A stretch of DNA of 64,000 nucleotides from Bacillus sp. OV166 (GTDB taxonomy: Bacteria; Bacillota; Bacilli; Bacillales; Cytobacillaceae), in the NCBI RefSeq assembly GCF_900177675.1, contig NZ_FXWM01000002.1, positions 248,001-312,000 of the forward strand, read 5' to 3'. Positions 1 through 8,525 of this stretch are shown piece after piece. The notes below the pieces were generated by a model, which saw only the letters and a list, made by a program, of their open reading frames with translations, ran no database searches and was not told where the DNA came from. The stretch's first letter is position 1. Each line of letters opens with the position of its first letter. A program made the position numbers and the translations under genes.

Positions 1-323
1 AGAAATCCTGTGGTTATAGGAATAATAAACAATAAATAAAGAAAGACACTTTTCCCGAAAGAGGAAGGATAGTTATGATCCCCGTCACAATCACAATGAT
101 AAGAATGATTTTGCCCTGAAGTTCCTCTCATAATCAGAAGAACTCCAAGAATAAGGCATATAAAGAGTGTAAAGTAAATAAATCGAATCATTTTTGGTGC
201 GATTAAAAGAGATATATTATTCGTTAGAAGTAATTTGAGTAACAGTAGCATAAATCCAATCAAAATGATTCCCCTGATAAGATGATGAAAAGAAAAATCT
301 TGGACTTTATTAGGTCTCAGCAT
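1..323 (-). CDS. ycgQ: TIGR03943-family membrane protein, C-terminus off window
   Basis: Open frame from an ATG at 323 running off the left edge, about 107 residues visible. It shows two hydrophobic segments, then a Cys/Asp/His patch (HCDCDGDHN), then a third hydrophobic stretch. This order fits the TIGR03943 family (B. subtilis YcgQ), the usual partner of a PF03773 permease. It lies 12 bases downstream of such a permease on the same strand, so the two are almost certainly one operon. The metal-ligand-rich loop and the Zur boxes upstream of the operon suggest a role in zinc handling; that role is inferred. The C-terminal part is not in the window. Confidence 0.75.
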   Translation of the reverse strand, partial: MLRPNKVQDFSFHHLIRGIILIGFMLLLLKLLLTNNISLLIAPKMIRFIYFTLFICLILGVLLIMRGTSGQNHSYHCDCDGDHNYPSSFGKSVFLYLLFIIPITTGF

Positions 324-335
324 TGGACACCCCTT

Positions 336-1334
336 TTATAAAAAAATTAGTTGAAAAATATAAACGGAAAAATAGACGACAAGAGGAGTTACCATTAGTA
401 GATATAGGACGAATTTTTTCTTAAAAAAACCAAATAACATTAAGGTGTTTTTTATATCAATCATAGGACCGAAGACTAGAAATGCAAGGATGGAACCTTC
501 TGTAAAAGTGGAACGAAAAGAAGAGGCTACAAAGGCATCTGCTGAAGAGCATAGAGAAAGGACGTAACCTAGTCCCATCATAGCCATTGGTGCAAAGGTT
601 GTGCTTGTCCCTATTGATAAGAGAACATTTCGGTCTAAGAAGGCTTGAAATAAACTGGCAAGAAATGCACCTATGAATAAATACTTCCCTGTATCAAATA
701 ATTCATCACTTGCATGATAAAGTGTTTCTAATAGTTTATTTCCTCTTTGGTGGTTGTGGTGGTGATGGTTTTCCTTCTGCATTTTAAGAATATTTTCACC
801 TTTAAAGCGTCTGTAAATGATTAATCCAATAATAATGGAACTTATAAATCCTACAAACATCCTTGCATTGGCTACATAAGGTGTGCTTTTAAATGCAAAA
901 TAAGTAGACGCATAAACGACAGGGTTTAAGATTGGAGCACTAAGCATAAATACAACACCTACATGTGAAGGCATGCCTTTTTTTATTAACCTGCGTACGA
1001 CAGGAACGATGGCACACTCACATATAGGAAAGATAATCCCAAGTAAGGCAGCAGGTATAAGGGCTAAATAGGCATTACGGGGCAAAACCCTTCGGACTAC
1101 ATTTTCGGAAACAAATGATTGGATAATAGCTGATACAAATACACCCAGTAAAATAAATGGAATAGCTTCTAAAATAATACTAAGAAAAATGGTATTTACA
1201 TTAAAAAACGTACTTGGGATTCTAGTAAAAATAGTGATGTTTTTTAGCTCCTCCGCAAAGAGAAATAGAAAAAGGAATAAACAAAATAATAGAAAAACAA
1301 GACTATCTTTAAACATCTTATATATAATGGTCAC
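336..1334 (-). CDS. ycgR: PF03773 (DUF318) permease, YcgR-like
   Basis: 332-residue integral membrane protein with about eight hydrophobic segments. The motif PICECAIVPVVRR near residue 105 and the LSAPILNPVVYAST segment are typical of the PF03773 permease family. A histidine run (HHHHNHQ, about residue 192) sits in the central cytoplasmic loop, a feature of metal-related permeases. The start is GTG: GGAGG at 1347-1351 lies 10 bases upstream, and no better start exists. It heads an operon with the TIGR03943 protein and faces a znuA-like gene across a region with two Zur boxes. The transported substrate is not known; zinc is inferred from context. Confidence 0.8.
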   Translation of the reverse strand: MTIIYKMFKDSLVFLLFCLFLFLFLFAEELKNITIFTRIPSTFFNVNTIFLSIILEAIPFILLGVFVSAIIQSFVSENVVRRVLPRNAYLALIPAALLGIIFPICECAIVPVVRRLIKKGMPSHVGVVFMLSAPILNPVVYASTYFAFKSTPYVANARMFVGFISSIIIGLIIYRRFKGENILKMQKENHHHHNHQRGNKLLETLYHASDELFDTGKYLFIGAFLASLFQAFLDRNVLLSIGTSTTFAPMAMMGLGYVLSLCSSADAFVASSFRSTFTEGSILAFLVFGPMIDIKNTLMLFGFFKKKFVLYLLMVTPLVVYFSVYIFQLIFL

Positions 1335-1450
1335 AGCAATTCTACCTCCTCAAATCTATCATTCCTATCATATGGATATGCGATTATGATTCGTTTATTT
1401 CATTAAAATTTGATGATTGACATGAATAAAAAATCGTTATAAGATTTAAT

Positions 1451-1465
1451 TCGTAATAATTACGA
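1451..1465. promoter_or_regulatory. Zur box (perfect 7-1-7 palindrome)
   Basis: TCGTAATAATTACGA is a perfect inverted repeat and matches the Bacillus Zur consensus TCGTAATnATTACGA at every position. It lies between the divergent permease operon and the znuA-like gene and could control both. Confidence 0.9.
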
Positions 1466-1517
1466 TTTGTATATTACTAATAATCTTAAATAATACAAAA
1501 TAATTATTCGATTTAAA

Positions 1518-1532
1518 TCGTAATAATTCCTA
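1518..1532. promoter_or_regulatory. second, degenerate Zur box
   Basis: TCGTAATAATTCCTA keeps the left arm of the Zur palindrome exactly and part of the right arm. It is 30 bases from the znuA-like start and 53 bases after the perfect box. Confidence 0.55.
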
Positions 1533-1561
1533 ATTAAAGATAACTTTGGAGGTAAATGAAC

Positions 1562-2509
1562 ATGAAAAGACTCTTAGTCCTATTAATTATTTTTCTATTA
1601 ATGGTAAGTGGTTGCTCTAACACAGCGTCAACGAAAAGTGAAAAAACAAGTGAAGAATCTAAAAAACTGCAAATTGTCACTACTTTTTATCCGATGTACT
1701 ACTTTACAAAAGAGGTGGCTGGCAGTTCAGCAAACGTGGAACTATTAATACCAAATGGTGCAGAACCACATGATTGGGAACCGACAGCAAAGGATTTGAT
1801 AAAAATTCAAAACGCCGATGTTTTTATTTACAATAGCCAATACTTTGAGCTTTGGACTGAAAAAGTATTGAAAAGTATTAATGATTCCAATTTAAAGGTT
1901 GTTGAGGCTGCTAGTGGGATTAAATTGATGGATGCACTCGAATCAGAAGATGATGAGGAACATGGTCATTCGGAACATACATCGTCTGTAGATCCTCATG
2001 TCTGGCTTTCTCCAGTTCTAGCTCAGCTAGAAGTAAACACTATTGCTAAGGCTTTAGAACAGGCAGATCCCAAAAATAAAGACCAGTTTCAAAAAAATGC
2101 AGAGGCTTTAAATGCGGAGCTAGCTGATTTGGACCACTTATATAAAGAGACTATCGATAAAGCCAAGAAGAAAGAATTTGTTACACAACATGCTGCATTT
2201 GGATACTTGGCAAAACAATATGGATTGACTCAAATTCCTATCGCAGGATTATCACCCGATGTCGAACCAACATTAGGAAAATTAACTGAATTAACAGAGC
2301 TAACAAAGAAGAAAAATACCGAAGTTATTTATTTTGAGGAGATGACATCTTCAAAAGTGGCGGAAACGTTAGCAAAAGAAATAGGTGCTAAAACGGAAGT
2401 ATTAAATCCATTAGAGGGATTAACGAAGAAAGAGCAAGAAAAGGGCTTAGACTATTTAGATGTTATGAAAAATAATCTGGAGTCATTAAAATTATCGATT
2501 TTAGATTAG
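1562..2509 (+). CDS. znuA: Zinc ABC transporter substrate-binding lipoprotein (ZnuA/AdcA type)
   Basis: Exported lipoprotein: a hydrophobic leader ends in the lipobox VSGC with Cys18. It carries the cluster A-I binding-protein signature: FYPMYYFTKEVAG, the first ligand region EPHDWEP, an acidic His-rich loop (DDEEHGHSEH), then DPHVWLSP and QHAAFGYLA with the other metal-ligand histidines. It would capture Zn2+ outside the cell for an ABC importer; no permease or ATPase gene is in this window. ATGs occur at 1556 and 1562; GGAGG at 1548-1552 is only 3 bases from the first and 9 from the second, so 1562 is preferred. Zur boxes upstream predict derepression in zinc starvation. Confidence 0.9.
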   Translation: MKRLLVLLIIFLLMVSGCSNTASTKSEKTSEESKKLQIVTTFYPMYYFTKEVAGSSANVELLIPNGAEPHDWEPTAKDLIKIQNADVFIYNSQYFELWTEKVLKSINDSNLKVVEAASGIKLMDALESEDDEEHGHSEHTSSVDPHVWLSPVLAQLEVNTIAKALEQADPKNKDQFQKNAEALNAELADLDHLYKETIDKAKKKEFVTQHAAFGYLAKQYGLTQIPIAGLSPDVEPTLGKLTELTELTKKKNTEVIYFEEMTSSKVAETLAKEIGAKTEVLNPLEGLTKKEQEKGLDYLDVMKNNLESLKLSILD

Positions 2510-2577
2510 TTATCTAATTTGGAGTTAATTAATAATTTTATAAAAGTTTATGATTTTATTAATTTATCTAATGGTTT

Positions 2578-2625
2578 ACGCTGCCTTTTTCTGCTTTTCT
2601 TTTTGAGCTAAAAGGGTAGCGTTTA
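2578..2625 (+). terminator. hairpin after znuA
   Basis: ACGCTGCCTTTT pairs imperfectly with AAAAGGGTAGCGT around a loop of about 20 bases. It sits in the znuA-rpmG gap. There is no clean T-run, so it is a weak terminator or only a hairpin. Confidence 0.35.
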
Positions 2626-2727
2626 GTTGGATATCATTAAAAGGAATTTTCTAAAAATAAATGATTCAAATAACAAGAATTTTATATTGAGCTTGACATG
2701 ATAAAAAGAACTCATGTAAAATACAAA

Positions 2728-2742
2728 TCGTAATGATTTCGA
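2728..2742. promoter_or_regulatory. Zur box upstream of rpmG
   Basis: TCGTAATGATTTCGA differs from the Zur consensus at one defined position. It lies 22 bases before the L33 start codon. Confidence 0.8.
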
Positions 2743-2764
2743 TTTATTAAAAGGAGGAAGTTCT

Positions 2765-2914
2765 ATGAGAGTAAAAATAACTCTTCAATGTACAGAATCA
2801 GGTGACAGAAATTACATCACTACTAAGAACAAAAGAAATAATCCTGAAAGACTGGAATTGAGAAAGTATTCTCCTAGATTGAAACGCTATACAATACATA
2901 GAGAAACGAAGTAG
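2765..2914 (+). CDS. rpmGC: 50S ribosomal protein L33, zinc-independent (C-minus) paralogue
   Basis: 49 residues, too short for most ORF callers. The sequence MRVKITLQCTESGDRNYITT and the tail KYSPRLKRYTIHRETK are L33. Zinc-binding L33 has two CxxC pairs; here only Cys9 remains, with TESG and KYSPR where the other cysteines would be, so this is a C-minus paralogue. In Bacillus such copies are made under zinc starvation and replace the zinc-containing version, freeing zinc. RBS AAAGGAGGAAG precedes the ATG. The Zur box directly upstream and the znuA/zagA neighbours support this role. Confidence 0.92.
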   Translation: MRVKITLQCTESGDRNYITTKNKRNNPERLELRKYSPRLKRYTIHRETK

Positions 2915-2986
2915 ATACAAAGTTATTTGTCAGTCTATGGACATAAAGAATGTTCCGATGATTCATGGATAAGTATAATGTTTAAA

Positions 2987-3001
2987 TCGTAATGATTTTG
3001 A
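2987..3001. promoter_or_regulatory. Zur box upstream of zagA
   Basis: TCGTAATGATTTTGA matches the Zur consensus at all but two defined positions. It lies 27 bases before the ZagA start. Confidence 0.7.
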
Positions 3002-3028
3002 TTTAAGCGAAATGGAAGGAATGATAAA

Positions 3029-4228
3029 ATGAAAGATATTAAAATTCCAGTAACCGTTTTAAGTGGCTATTTAGGTGCAGGTAAAACAACATTATTAAAT
3101 TATATTCTTCAAAACCGTGAGGGATTAAGAGTTGCGGTTATCGTCAATGACATGAGCGAAATTAACGTAGATGCCGAATTGGTTAAACAAGGAGGCGGGC
3201 TTAATAGGACGGAAGAAAAACTGGTAGAACTAACCAATGGATGTATTTGTTGTACTTTAAGAGAAGATCTTTTAAAGGAAGTGAAACGGCTCGTCCAAAA
3301 AGGAAACATTGATTACATTGTGATTGAATCAACAGGTATTAGCGAACCAGTACCAGTTGCTCAAACATTTTCTTATATTGATGAAGAATTGGGGATTGAC
3401 CTGACCAAGTATTGTCGGCTAGATACCATGGTCACGGTGGTTGATGCAAATAGGTTTTGGCACGATTTTGCCTCTGGTGACCTGCTATTAGAAAGAAATC
3501 AGGCATTAGGTGAAGATGACGATCGATCTGTTGCGGACTTATTAATAGACCAAATTGAGTTTTGTGATGTTTTAGTCCAAAATAAATGTGATTTACTAGA
3601 AGAGGAGCAATTAAGACAACTGGAGGTATTTTTAAGAAAGCTCCAGCCTGAAGCAAATTTCCATCGTACCGTAAACGGAAAACTTCCACTTAAAGAGGTA
3701 TTGAATACAGGTTTATTTAATTTTGAAACTGCAAGCCAATCGGCAGGATGGTTAAAAGAATTAGAGGCACCTGAGCATAACCCTGAAACGGAAGAGTATG
3801 GGATAAGCTCCTTTGTTTATAGAAGTTTGGTTCCATTTCATTCTGAAAGATTTAATCGTTGGGTAGAGGAAATGCCTGAAGTGATAGTGAGGGCAAAGGG
3901 AATTGTATGGTGTGCAACTAGAAATGACTTAGCTTTATTATTCTCGCAAGCTGGTCCATCGATACAATTAGAGCCTGTTTCTTACTGGATAGATTCTTTA
4001 CCTTCTGAACAGCAAGCTCAGTATTTTGAAGAAAATCCTGAATTAAGAGATGATTGGGATGAAAAGTATGGAGATCGGAAAAATGAACTTGTCCTAATTG
4101 GAATCGACATGGATAAAACCCTTGTAAAAGCCTCTTTAGACAGATGTTTGTTGACCGATGAGGAGATGACACAAAATTGGAATGAAATGAATGATCCTTT
4201 TGAATGGACCATTACGACAGCAGTATAA
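3029..4228 (+). CDS. zagA: COG0523 (G3E/CobW family) GTPase, ZagA-like zinc metallochaperone
   Basis: 399 residues. Walker A GYLGAGKTT is at residues 13-21, the family metal motif NGCICC (CxCC) near residue 71, ESTGISEP (Walker B region) near residue 100, and a Q/NKCD-type guanine specificity motif (VQNKCDL) near 190. The C-terminal half is the CobW_C domain. COG0523 proteins hydrolyse GTP and deliver metals to client enzymes; the Zur-controlled B. subtilis member ZagA (formerly YciC) serves zinc-dependent folate synthesis. Assignment to ZagA rests on the Zur box, the zinc cluster and length. RBS GGAAGGA precedes the ATG. Confidence 0.9.
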   Translation: MKDIKIPVTVLSGYLGAGKTTLLNYILQNREGLRVAVIVNDMSEINVDAELVKQGGGLNRTEEKLVELTNGCICCTLREDLLKEVKRLVQKGNIDYIVIESTGISEPVPVAQTFSYIDEELGIDLTKYCRLDTMVTVVDANRFWHDFASGDLLLERNQALGEDDDRSVADLLIDQIEFCDVLVQNKCDLLEEEQLRQLEVFLRKLQPEANFHRTVNGKLPLKEVLNTGLFNFETASQSAGWLKELEAPEHNPETEEYGISSFVYRSLVPFHSERFNRWVEEMPEVIVRAKGIVWCATRNDLALLFSQAGPSIQLEPVSYWIDSLPSEQQAQYFEENPELRDDWDEKYGDRKNELVLIGIDMDKTLVKASLDRCLLTDEEMTQNWNEMNDPFEWTITTAV

Positions 4229-4522
4229 GATATAAATTTCCAACAAATACCTTACAATTAAGTGTATCCAGTAATAATATTTTTACTATTTCCGCAGAGG
4301 TAATGCTGAAGCACTTTGTCCTTTTTTATGTAAGAAAAAGTAAGTTTGTGAAGAAATGTACTTAAAGTAACGGGTGCAAGAGTTGAAGATCCAGCTATTA
4401 TTTTAGATGGTGTGTTATGAAGTTAATGTAATCAGGAGGTTTGAAGAAACTTTCATACTATACTGAAGATTTAAGTGAAATCTCTGTCGGGAAGTATACA
4501 AAAGTAGAGAGGGAAATTTAAG
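4229..4522. other. intergenic region with left unit of the interspersed repeat
   Basis: No convincing gene. Positions 4346-4394 carry one left unit of the repeat family described at 8935 (TTTGTGAAGAAATG then CTTAAAGTAACGGGTGC). A 26-codon frame starting with TTG near 4442 follows an AGGAGG only 2 bases away; the spacing is too short to support it. Confidence 0.5.
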
Positions 4523-4548
4523 AGGTAAGCACCAGAAAGTGCTTACCT
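4523..4548 (-). terminator. hairpin overlapping the stop of the 104-aa gene
   Basis: AGGTAAGCAC and GTGCTTACCT form a perfect 10-bp stem with a 6-base loop. It overlaps the stop codon of the minus-strand gene; the T-run after it is poor. Confidence 0.55.
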
Positions 4549-4857
4549 AATAACCTCATCCAGAGAAATGATTCTATGCTTTAACTCCTTATTCGAATCT
4601 AAAACACCTATTACAAATTGATTATCTTCTGTTATTGTCGCATATCTGAAATGTTCATCCCCATTAATAAGGAAAGCTGTTTCCTGTTTTGCCTCCAACT
4701 TAGCAAAGACATCATCTGTGTAATCAAGTGGTAGAAAATCATCTAATCCTTCTGTTGGTCTACCAACCCATTGGAAGAGGAAATCTTTGATTGCATATTG
4801 CTCAATCATCGATAAATTTTTCTTGAATTTTAGTTTATTCACCAATATTGTGTTCAC
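4543..4857 (-). CDS. hypothetical protein, 104 aa
   Basis: I do not recognise this family. It is a soluble, slightly acidic protein with no signal peptide or membrane segment. The first third is basic (NKLKFKKNLSMIEQ), the centre is acidic (DDFLPLDYTDDVF). The end reads as beta strands and a turn (FRYATITEDNQFVIGVLDSN). It ends in a strong hairpin, and codon use is like the neighbours, so it is probably a real gene. It stands alone between the zinc cluster and the VanW-like gene. Confidence 0.55.
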   Translation of the reverse strand: MNTILVNKLKFKKNLSMIEQYAIKDFLFQWVGRPTEGLDDFLPLDYTDDVFAKLEAKQETAFLINGDEHFRYATITEDNQFVIGVLDSNKELKHRIISLDEVIR

Positions 4858-4986
4858 TTAATCACTCCTCAGAAAGTATGTATAGTTTATACTTTAAAAT
4901 ACCTAACTACAACGGTATTACTGTGACATATTATTTACATTTTATTTCGAGTTAATGAAAATATGGGTCCAATTTGTCAATCCTTT

Positions 4987-5024
4987 TTTCTTATTGTGCA
5001 AACGGTCAGGTTGGTGAAAAAAGA
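4987..5024 (+). repeat. right unit of the interspersed repeat (lone)
   Basis: TTATTGTGCAAACGGTCAGG then TTGGTGAAAAAAG matches the right unit of the three-stem repeat seen from 8.9 to 15 kb. No left unit is adjacent. Confidence 0.6.
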
Positions 5025-5029
5025 GAAAG

Positions 5030-5054
5030 CCCCAAAGTAAATATTTACTTGGGG
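5030..5054 (-). terminator. terminator of the VanW-like gene
   Basis: CCCCAAAGTAAA and TTTACTTGGGG form a stem; the last codons of the VanW-like gene lie inside it. Confidence 0.6.
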
Positions 5055-5944
5055 GGATGTTTTTCATAGGGAAGATATGGAACTTTCTTAGGCGTATATG
5101 TAATTACATCAGAAGAATAAATTTCGATTATTAATTTGTTTTCTATCGATTTTGCAAGTATGAGTATAGGTTGATTGTAATCATTTTTAAAGATTAAATC
5201 AGGTCCATTCCAACTAACGGTGGCATCCCGCTTTGGTGGAACGTATGGAACCTCTCTACTGTGTGAATTACGCTGAACAACTTTTAAACCAGCATTATCA
5301 ACTGCATTAAAAAGGGTAGATGATACTTGACAAATTCCACCACCAAAGTCCTCTGAAAATTCCCCATTAACGATTACCGTAGCTGGCATATATCCTTTTC
5401 CTGCTGTTCTTTCTCCAACCACTTTATTAAAGGAAAATATTTCACCTGGAAAAAGAACATAATTATTAATGGCTTTTGCAGCAAGATAAATATTATTGTT
5501 TCTTTCTTTTTTATTGGAATTGAAGAATGTTACATATTTCCCTATTTTTTCACCTCTAATATTTCCAAGTAATTCACTGTCGACCCTTGGATAAATAGCT
5601 ATTAAGGGGACTTCTAATGTGGATGAGCCATTATTAAAATAATAAGAAAAAATATTTTCTGTGAAAACTTGGCGGTTTAAACGGTAACCGATTTGTTCTG
5701 GTATAATATTTCCGTTTTTATCTATAATTGCATTTTTAGGATTTTTAGTTACATGCTGGTCAATATCGTCCATGAATTTTTTAAACTTTTTTGTATCCAA
5801 AATGGGTAATATAGGCAAGTACATCGAAAAGGTAGTACGGTTGGCAACGGAGATAGGATCACTGTTGTTAGTGATTACTAAACTTCCTGGCATAATCACT
5901 TGTTGAGATAAAATTATTAGTCCAAGCATCCAACTGAAATTCAT
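5045..5944 (-). CDS. VanW family protein (YoaR-like)
   Basis: 299 residues with an N-terminal hydrophobic segment (LGLIILSQQVIMPG). From about residue 150 it has the VanW domain: NIYLAAKAINNYVLFPGEIF, FNKVVGERT, the GGGICQVSSTLFNA core with its cysteine, and NSHSREVPYVPP. VanW domains sit near cell-wall binding modules and occur beside vancomycin-resistance genes, but their biochemical function is not established; B. subtilis YoaR is a close-length homologue. GGGAGG lies 10 bases before the ATG. It stands alone with a terminator. An extracellular, membrane-anchored location is inferred from the leader. Confidence 0.82.
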   Translation of the reverse strand: MNFSWMLGLIILSQQVIMPGSLVITNNSDPISVANRTTFSMYLPILPILDTKKFKKFMDDIDQHVTKNPKNAIIDKNGNIIPEQIGYRLNRQVFTENIFSYYFNNGSSTLEVPLIAIYPRVDSELLGNIRGEKIGKYVTFFNSNKKERNNNIYLAAKAINNYVLFPGEIFSFNKVVGERTAGKGYMPATVIVNGEFSEDFGGGICQVSSTLFNAVDNAGLKVVQRNSHSREVPYVPPKRDATVSWNGPDLIFKNDYNQPILILAKSIENKLIIEIYSSDVITYTPKKVPYLPYEKHPPK

Positions 5945-6456
5945 ATGCTTAAAACCTCCCTAATTTAATTATGAGTTAAAATATCCATTTCATGTAATTG
6001 CGGCTATTCTTTTATTACGGTCATTTCTGGAAATAAAACCTTTACAACAATGATTGTGAAAAATTTCACTTAAAGTAACGGGGTATTTAGTTGAAGAAGA
6101 AATGCATAAATATTTAAATACGAGTGATTTTCAAATATTAATTTATGGGTGTGCGAATTAAGAGGGACTTAATTAATTTAAGGGAGATAATACAGGAGGA
6201 TAGAACTACAATATTTTTTCTACATAAACAAAATTAAACCAAACAACATATACTAACAATATGTGGTAAACCAAAAAGAAGACCGTGGCCGATGGACACG
6301 GTCTAAAAAACAACTCAAGCAGTGAATGAGTAATCTAACCTCGTCGGCCAAAACAGGGTGGATTATTCTTTTTGTTTTTTTGTTTGCTCAAGTGACCTCA
6401 CCTACATATTTATTTTGGTTAAAATAAGTTTATTAAGTTTCTAGTACATAAGGTAT
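5945..6456. other. intergenic region with repeat unit and hairpins
   Basis: No gene seen. A left unit of the interspersed repeat is at 6053-6103. ACCGTG and CACGGT at 6282-6302 form a hairpin followed by A-rich DNA, and GGCCGA near 6288 can also pair with TCGGCC near 6346. The stretch after 6360 is T-rich and could end transcription from either side. An AGGAGG at 6194 has no open frame behind it. Confidence 0.4.
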
Positions 6457-7131
6457 TTACGGTAATTGTATTGTTTTGATATGCTCTAAATTCCGACAAA
6501 CCGTTTCCCCTTCAGCTGTTATAAGAATCAACTTGTTATTACGAACCTTTTGGAGTAAGCCTATTTTTTCAGTATCTTCTCCACCATCTATAATAACTAG
6601 TTGATTTTCTAATCTTTTCAACTGTTCATCAAAAGATCTAGCTAAAGGAGTCGATATAGGCACCAGGGGTAGATTCTCCTTGTTTAAGGAATACGGTATA
6701 GTATTAGGGGGATACGGAATTATCCATTTAACATGATTCATCGAAATAAACATTGTTTTGTACACAGGGGAGTGAAAAACAAAATAGTCGTTCATAATAC
6801 TGGTTATATAACCATGAATGGATTTATTCCCTGTGACATAAATCTTGACAAACAAACCTTTAGCAATAGTTAATGATTTTCGAAACGATATGACATCCAA
6901 TTCAATTGGTTTTTCTGAAGGAGGGTTATAAGTGGTATATTCTTCTTCTAAACTGGTTTCTTTCAATCTTTGAACATGAACAAATGGAATGTAGAGGTAT
7001 GAATCGGTCCTGCCATCGTATAAAACAATGATGTCCAACCCAGCATCTATTAGGATTCCCTTGTGAATAACGCCTCCTGAAATTTCAACCTCAATAAATA
7101 TTCCTATTGAATCTACAAAATCAATAAGCAT
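6457..7131 (-). CDS. CotB-like / DUF2642-type protein with three internal repeats
   Basis: 224 residues built from three similar units of about 60-70 residues, each with a pattern 'V.I..GG....G.L......I.L......-.YIPF.HV..L'. Units end at VHVQRLKE, MNHVKWIIP and LEHIKTIQLP. This matches the N-terminal repeat architecture of spore coat protein CotB and DUF2642 proteins, without CotB's Ser/Lys-rich tail. A spore-surface role is inferred from that likeness. RBS AAAGGAGAATTGAG precedes the ATG. Its start is 23 bases after the stop of the transporter gene, so the two are likely co-transcribed. Confidence 0.6.
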   Translation of the reverse strand: MLIDFVDSIGIFIEVEISGGVIHKGILIDAGLDIIVLYDGRTDSYLYIPFVHVQRLKETSLEEEYTTYNPPSEKPIELDVISFRKSLTIAKGLFVKIYVTGNKSIHGYITSIMNDYFVFHSPVYKTMFISMNHVKWIIPYPPNTIPYSLNKENLPLVPISTPLARSFDEQLKRLENQLVIIDGGEDTEKIGLLQKVRNNKLILITAEGETVCRNLEHIKTIQLP

Positions 7132-7154
7132 CTCAATTCTCCTTTTTTCTCAAA

Positions 7155-8525
7155 TTATCGTTGAAGTGCTCCACTAAAGAGCCAAGAAACCCAATAATAC
7201 AAGACAACTAAGGTAAACAATGTCGCAGGGGGAATAACGACAACTGTGATTTTTATATATTGCCACCAACTGATCATTACCTTCCCTTTCCTTACGATAT
7301 GCATCCACATCAGCGTAGCAAGCGTTCCCATTGGAAGTAATAACGATCCCATGTCGCTGCCAATTACGTTTGCTAAATAGGCAATTTTCAATTCGAGTAA
7401 ACTTAGATTCATATGCGTTAACGTGAGTGTTCCAACCATGAGTGCTGGGTGATTATTAAAAAGATTGGAGAGAACAGATAGAAGTACACCCATCATGACA
7501 CTCGCATGCAGCAGGCTTCCAGAAACGATTGGTTTCATGAATCCAATCAACCAGTCCGTTAAACCAATGTTATTGAGACCGTAAATGATGGTATACATAC
7601 AAAAGGCGAAAACGATAATATACCACGGCGTTTTTTTCACCATATCGGCAGGGGATATTTTTAAATAAGCCCATCTCCATGCTAAAAGAACAAGCGAGCC
7701 GATAACAGCCATAAGAGAAACGGGAATGTTTACAAACGAAGCGACAAACAGGCTACAACGGACAGCAAATACGAAAAGAAGAACATTTCTCATAAATCTT
7801 GAACGAGCTTTTTCCGTATCATGCTGAAGAATTCCTATACTTGATTTAAGTGGGTGGTAAGAGGAACTTGTCAGACCCGAAACATTAGTAGGAACGGTTT
7901 TCGGCAAGATTTTTCTAAATCGTAGGAACAGGAGAACAACTAGCAAAAGTAAACCAAGAGTTGCTGGAACAAACATCATCGCCGTATGCAAATACAAACT
8001 CATATGCACAATTTTTAGAGCGATCAAATTTACAATGTTACTTACACCAATTGGAGCACTCGAAGCAGTCGCAATTAATGCTCCAGACAGCAAATACGGA
8101 ATTTTTTGATGGTTTTTTAAGCCCATGTTGTTTAATAACATGACTAGGATTGGAGTTGTAATTAAAATACTCCCGTCGTTATTAAAAAAGAGTGTCATGA
8201 GAAAACATAAAAGATTGACGTACCAGAATAAACGTACCCCTGACCCCTTTGCCATGGCAGCCAGTTTTTCTGCTACCCAATTAAAGAATCCAAAACTTTC
8301 TAAAACAATCGCCATGACAATCGTTGCCATAATCGTAATGGCGGCACCACTTATGGTGTTTGTAATTATACCCAGGTCTGTTAATGAAACACTTCCACTA
8401 AGTACGACAATGACCGCACCTATTGCAGCAGGTATGGCTTCATTAATGTTTCTAGGTCTCCAAAGAATAAATCCGAGGGTAACCAAAAAAGTGATGATGG
8501 TTATCCAAACGGTTAAATGACTCAT
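7155..8525 (-). CDS. ArsB-family (ion transporter superfamily) membrane transporter
   Basis: 456 residues, about 11-12 hydrophobic segments. NNDGSILITTPILVMLL near residue 115 and the SNIVNLIALKI and GSDMGSLLLPMGTLATLMWM segments are hallmarks of ArsB/YdfA-type arsenical pump membrane proteins in the IT superfamily. The family exports arsenite or antimonite, but relatives carry sodium, citrate or sulfate. No arsR, arsC or arsA neighbour is present, so arsenite as substrate is not shown. A good RBS (GAAAGGAG) precedes the ATG. It is followed closely by the CotB-like gene. Confidence 0.78.
   Translation of the reverse strand: MSHLTVWITIITFLVTLGFILWRPRNINEAIPAAIGAVIVVLSGSVSLTDLGIITNTISGAAITIMATIVMAIVLESFGFFNWVAEKLAAMAKGSGVRLFWYVNLLCFLMTLFFNNDGSILITTPILVMLLNNMGLKNHQKIPYLLSGALIATASSAPIGVSNIVNLIALKIVHMSLYLHTAMMFVPATLGLLLLVVLLFLRFRKILPKTVPTNVSGLTSSSYHPLKSSIGILQHDTEKARSRFMRNVLLFVFAVRCSLFVASFVNIPVSLMAVIGSLVLLAWRWAYLKISPADMVKKTPWYIIVFAFCMYTIIYGLNNIGLTDWLIGFMKPIVSGSLLHASVMMGVLLSVLSNLFNNHPALMVGTLTLTHMNLSLLELKIAYLANVIGSDMGSLLLPMGTLATLMWMHIVRKGKVMISWWQYIKITVVVIPPATLFTLVVLYYWVSWLFSGALQR

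Noticed and set aside
2942..3001. A folate- or metal-type riboswitch before zagA
   Set aside because: Only a Zur box and a plain leader are visible.
6180..6456. Riboswitch or other leader RNA before the minus-strand genes
   Set aside because: Hairpins exist but no conserved riboswitch core is recognisable and no gene start follows on the plus strand.
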